Source: Alphaproteobacteria bacterium
Lineage (GTDB): Bacteria; Pseudomonadota; Alphaproteobacteria; ATCC43930; CGMCC-115725
Assembly (NCBI GenBank): GCA_019237175.1
Contig: JAFAHP010000061.1
Span: 1 to 7,636, forward strand
Length of the DNA stretch: 7,636 nucleotides
Reading direction: 5' to 3'
A program made the translations under genes and the position numbers. This document shows, one piece after another, positions 5,423-7,636 of the stretch; position 1 is the stretch's first letter, and the number at the start of each line of letters is the position of its first letter. A model generated the notes under the pieces. That model did not search any database, was not told the DNA's origin, and saw nothing but the letters and a program-made list of their open reading frames with translations.

Positions 5423-7213
5423 CTAGGATCGGTTAGCGGAGGCGGCGTCGTCGATCACCAGTTGAACGGCGTCCCCGCCGCGGTAGGTGTCACGGCGCAA
5501 ATGGCCAGCAACGTGGATCCCAACCCCATGGGTTTGGCATAACAAACGGCCGAGCGGGGCCTCCGCAGCGCGGAAGGCGATCGCCGGCAGCCGCGCGCGC
5601 TCAAGCGGATCGGCTAGCGTGCAACGGACATGACCGTTGCCGACATTCTCGAAATAGGCGATGCGGACCGTTGAAAGGGCAAACCTCGGTTCAGGATTGG
5701 CGGCGCCGAACGGGGCCAGTCTTTCGAGATGTGCAATCAGCTCCGGTTGCGCTGCGGCAACCGACAGCCCAGCGTCGATGGCCAGTTCGGGAACAAGCGT
5801 CTCGCGATCGAGACCGTCCCCGAGCCGCTCGCTCAAAAACCCGCGCAGCGCTTCGATATTTTCGACTGCAACCGTGAAACCGGCTGCCATCGCATGGCCA
5901 CCGCCATTGATCAGGAGCCCAGCCTGGCGCGCGGCGATGACGGCGGGCCCAAGCGGCAGGCCCGGCACAGAGCGGCCCGAGCCGCGTCCGATCCCGTCGG
6001 CAATCGCGACGACACAGGCCGGGCGTTCGTAGCGCTCGCGAAGCCGGGCGGCGACGATGCCGATCACACCCGGATGCCAATCGGCGCCAGAAGCAAAGGT
6101 CAACACGGGCGATTGCGGCATGCCTTCAACCACCGCGATCGCTGCGGCCAGGACCCGTGTTTCGATCTCGCGACGCTCTGTATTAAAGCCTTCCAGGCGC
6201 TGCGCCAGCTCGGCGGCGAGTGCCGAATCGTCGGTCGCCAACAGGCGGGCGCCGAGATCGCTTTCGCCGACCCGCCCGCCGGCATTGACCCGGGGCCCGA
6301 GTACGAAACCGAGATGATGCGCGTCGATCGGCTCATTGATCGCGGCGACCGCAGCCAACGCGTCGAGGCCGAGATTGGTCCGGCGCCGAGCGACCTTGAC
6401 GCCTTGCGCGACAAAGGCGCGATTGAGGCCATTGAGCGGCACAACATCGCACACTGTTCCTAAGGCGACGAGATCGAGCCATTCGAGGAGATCGGGCTCG
6501 GGCCGCGCAGCGTTGTACCAACCCGCCGCGCGCAACGTACGATTGACGGCAACAACCAGCAGAAAGGCCACACCAACCGCGGCAAGCGAGCGATGCGGGC
6601 TGACCTCGTCGAGCCGATTGGGATTGACGAGGGCGATCGCCGCCGGCAGCAGCGGTTCGGCGACATGATGATCGATCACGATCACGTCCAGCCCGCATTG
6701 GCCGGCGGCTGCCAGCGGTTGATGGGCGGTGGTGCCGCAATCGACGGTAACGACGACACTGGCACCTTCGGCCCGTAGACGCAGCAAGGCTCGGGCGTTC
6801 GGGCCATAGCCTTCGCTCAGGCGGTCGGGCACGTAGATCCGGTTGCGGGCGCCGACGGCATTAAAGAATCGCGTCAGGAGTGCCGCCGAGGTCGCGCCGT
6901 CGACGTCGTAATCGCCGAAGATGGCGATGGTCTCGCGGGCCCGGACGGCATGGACGAGCCGCGCCGCCGCCGTATCCATGTCGAGCAGGTGCGACGGATC
7001 GGGCAACTGCTCGCGCAGCCGCGGTGCCAAAAACAGCGGTGCCTCGCCCAGACTGATGCCGCGCTGCGCCAACAGGCGGCCGATTATCTCAGGCACGCCG
7101 AAGCGTTCGGCGATAGTCTGCTCGTCCTCCGCATCTCCTTGGCGCAAGCGCCAGCGGCGCCCGCATACTGAGCGCTCAACTCCGAGGAAGGCAGACAGTT
7201 GAGGATTGTCCAC
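5423..7213 (-). CDS. recJ: Single-stranded-DNA-specific 5'-3' exonuclease RecJ
   Basis: This 596-residue cytoplasmic DHH-family exonuclease degrades 5'-ended single-stranded DNA in recombination (RecF pathway), mismatch repair and base-excision repair. All core motifs are present: GDYDVDG at 100-106 (D101, D103, D105), VTVDCG at 155-160 (D158), the signature DHH at 181-183, and LGTVCDVVPL at 251-260 (D256) for the two metals. The DHHA1 part has GPRVNAGGR at 306-314, WHPGVIGIVAARL at 379-391, GRGSGRS at 409-415 and GGGHAMAAGF at 437-446. The C-terminal OB-like region follows from about 470. Length and motif spacing are normal, so it should be active. The start is GTG at 7213. An in-frame TGA at 7217-7219 leaves nothing further upstream, and the family-typical FLGVERSVxGRRWRLR begins at residue 9. 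The upstream Shine-Dalgarno match is weak. It points toward the ThDP-enzyme gene with a 97-nt gap, and no functional link between the two is apparent. Confidence 0.98.
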   Translation of the reverse strand: MDNPQLSAFLGVERSVCGRRWRLRQGDAEDEQTIAERFGVPEIIGRLLAQRGISLGEAPLFLAPRLREQLPDPSHLLDMDTAAARLVHAVRARETIAIFGDYDVDGATSAALLTRFFNAVGARNRIYVPDRLSEGYGPNARALLRLRAEGASVVVTVDCGTTAHQPLAAAGQCGLDVIVIDHHVAEPLLPAAIALVNPNRLDEVSPHRSLAAVGVAFLLVVAVNRTLRAAGWYNAARPEPDLLEWLDLVALGTVCDVVPLNGLNRAFVAQGVKVARRRTNLGLDALAAVAAINEPIDAHHLGFVLGPRVNAGGRVGESDLGARLLATDDSALAAELAQRLEGFNTERREIETRVLAAAIAVVEGMPQSPVLTFASGADWHPGVIGIVAARLRERYERPACVVAIADGIGRGSGRSVPGLPLGPAVIAARQAGLLINGGGHAMAAGFTVAVENIEALRGFLSERLGDGLDRETLVPELAIDAGLSVAAAQPELIAHLERLAPFGAANPEPRFALSTVRIAYFENVGNGHVRCTLADPLERARLPAIAFRAAEAPLGRLLCQTHGVGIHVAGHLRRDTYRGGDAVQLVIDDAASANRS

Positions 7214-7436
7214 ATCTCATCGTTTTACGCGATCAGCGGCGGTGTCCAGGACTTACTCGTACGGCCCGTGCAGGATTGGGTTCCAGCGAATGCGGCGAGA
7301 GCGCCGAGGCCCAATTCGACAGAATCGAAACTGTGTGGGGCCGATCAAATCCCATTCCTGCTATCCGACCTAAAAGCTGTTGGATCTCGAAAATCGAATG
7401 CCGGACTAGGTTCGGCGGCAGTCTTCCCCACCCAAC

Positions 7437-7470
7437 CGCTAGGCTAGGATATGCTGACTCAGGCCTAGCG
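7437..7470. repeat. 8-bp inverted repeat with 18-nt spacer
   Basis: CGCTAGGC at 7437-7444 is perfectly complementary to GCCTAGCG at 7463-7470. It could be an RNA hairpin at the end of a gene beyond the window, or a binding site about 225 nt upstream of recJ. No T-run follows, so it is not a standard terminator. Confidence 0.4.
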
Positions 7471-7530
7471 CCGGACCGGCTTTCGCGGGGGTACAGTAAC
7501 CATCTTCAGTCTGCTGAACCGGCAATTCTC

Positions 7531-7625
7531 ATCGCCATTGAGTTAGGAGCCGCAGGCGACGAAGCAATCGCGTCGGTCACAGGTGCTATCCACACGAGAT
7601 TGCTTCGCTCTGCTCACAATGACGG
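7531..7625. repeat. Paired inverted intergenic repeat (CGAAGCAATC type)
   Basis: CGAAGCAATC at 7560-7569 and GATTGCTTCG at 7598-7607 are perfect 10-base complements. After one mismatch, three further inner pairs (7571-7573 with 7594-7596) extend the stem. The outer arms are also related: CCATTGAG near 7535-7542 corresponds to the complement of CTCACAATGACG at 7613-7624. This is the layout of a well-known dispersed intergenic repeat of proteobacterial genomes, whose arms read roughly CGTCATTGCGAG...CGAAGCAATCC. The left arm is degenerate. It is a non-autonomous, palindromic, REP- or MITE-like element with no coding content. Family identity is from memory. Confidence 0.65.
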
Positions 7626-7636
7626 CACTCTGAGGG

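Larger units (their letters stand above)
7214..7636. other. Right-end intergenic region upstream of recJ
   Basis: No gene is supported in these 423 nt, which are less GC-rich than the coding parts. A plus-strand frame from TTG 7199 to a TAG at 7445-7447 begins with a glycosyltransferase-like peptide but loses any resemblance after about 20 residues. The region holds an inverted repeat at 7437-7470 and a paired dispersed repeat at 7531-7625. A recJ promoter must lie here, but only weak matches are visible: TGGACA (complement of 7243-7248) and TAAAAC (complement of 7222-7227) are 15 nt apart and very close to the GTG. Confidence 0.5.

Noticed and set aside
7199..7447. Plus-strand frame starting MRIVHISSFYAISGG with GAGGAAGG 7 nt upstream, like a family-4 glycosyltransferase start
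   Set aside because: The likeness ends after about 20 residues, the rest has no domain, and its start overlaps the well-supported recJ start. Probably coincidence; at most a decayed fragment.
1..7636. CRISPR array, tRNA, rRNA, riboswitch, toxin-antitoxin or phage-defence genes
   Set aside because: No regularly spaced repeats, no cloverleaf or conserved RNA motifs, and no protein of these classes were seen on either strand.

Overview
The window is GC-rich DNA that looks like an alphaproteobacterium, probably a soil or rhizobial-type member of Hyphomicrobiales or Rhodospirillales. The basis is strong G/C bias at third codon positions, long stop-free shadow frames opposite every gene, an alphaproteobacterial-looking RecJ, and intergenic repeats whose sequences I remember from that group. 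This placement is inference; no rRNA or other marker is present.

Layout: (1) A weakly informative left edge (1-129). (2) A NIPSNAP-family gene with two tandem domains on the minus strand (130-759). (3) A 519-nt divergent intergenic region (760-1278) with a 17-bp near-perfect palindrome that also contains an exact DnaA-box sequence. (4) A plus-strand two-gene operon of an aldo/keto reductase (1279-2223, TTG start) and a short-chain dehydrogenase/reductase family protein (2255-3037) that lacks the usual Ser-Tyr-Lys catalytic residues. (5) A 589-nt convergent gap (3038-3626) with no convincing gene, one terminator-like hairpin and one repeat half-site. (6) A minus-strand thiamine-diphosphate-dependent enzyme of the acetolactate synthase/benzoylformate decarboxylase superfamily (3627-5324). 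(7) A minus-strand single-strand DNA exonuclease gene, recJ (5423-7213). (8) A gene-poor right end (7214-7636) with an 8-bp inverted repeat and a paired repeat of the 'CGAAGCAATC ... GATTGCTTCG' type.

How the genes may work together: the NIPSNAP protein, aldo/keto reductase, SDR and ThDP enzyme are the classes that accumulate in catabolic or carbonyl-metabolism clusters. A plausible reading is 2-oxo-acid decarboxylation or carboligation giving an aldehyde or ketone, followed by reduction. They sit in three transcription units (one minus, one plus, one minus), no regulator or transporter is in the window, and no substrate can be read from the sequence. recJ is a housekeeping repair gene and probably unrelated. 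I see no phage, CRISPR, toxin-antitoxin, tRNA, rRNA or complete mobile element. The most unusual observations are the SDR active site (N144/T157/R161 in place of S/Y/K), the palindrome overlapping DnaA-box sequences, and a nine-codon minicistron whose stop overlaps the start of the ThDP-enzyme gene.
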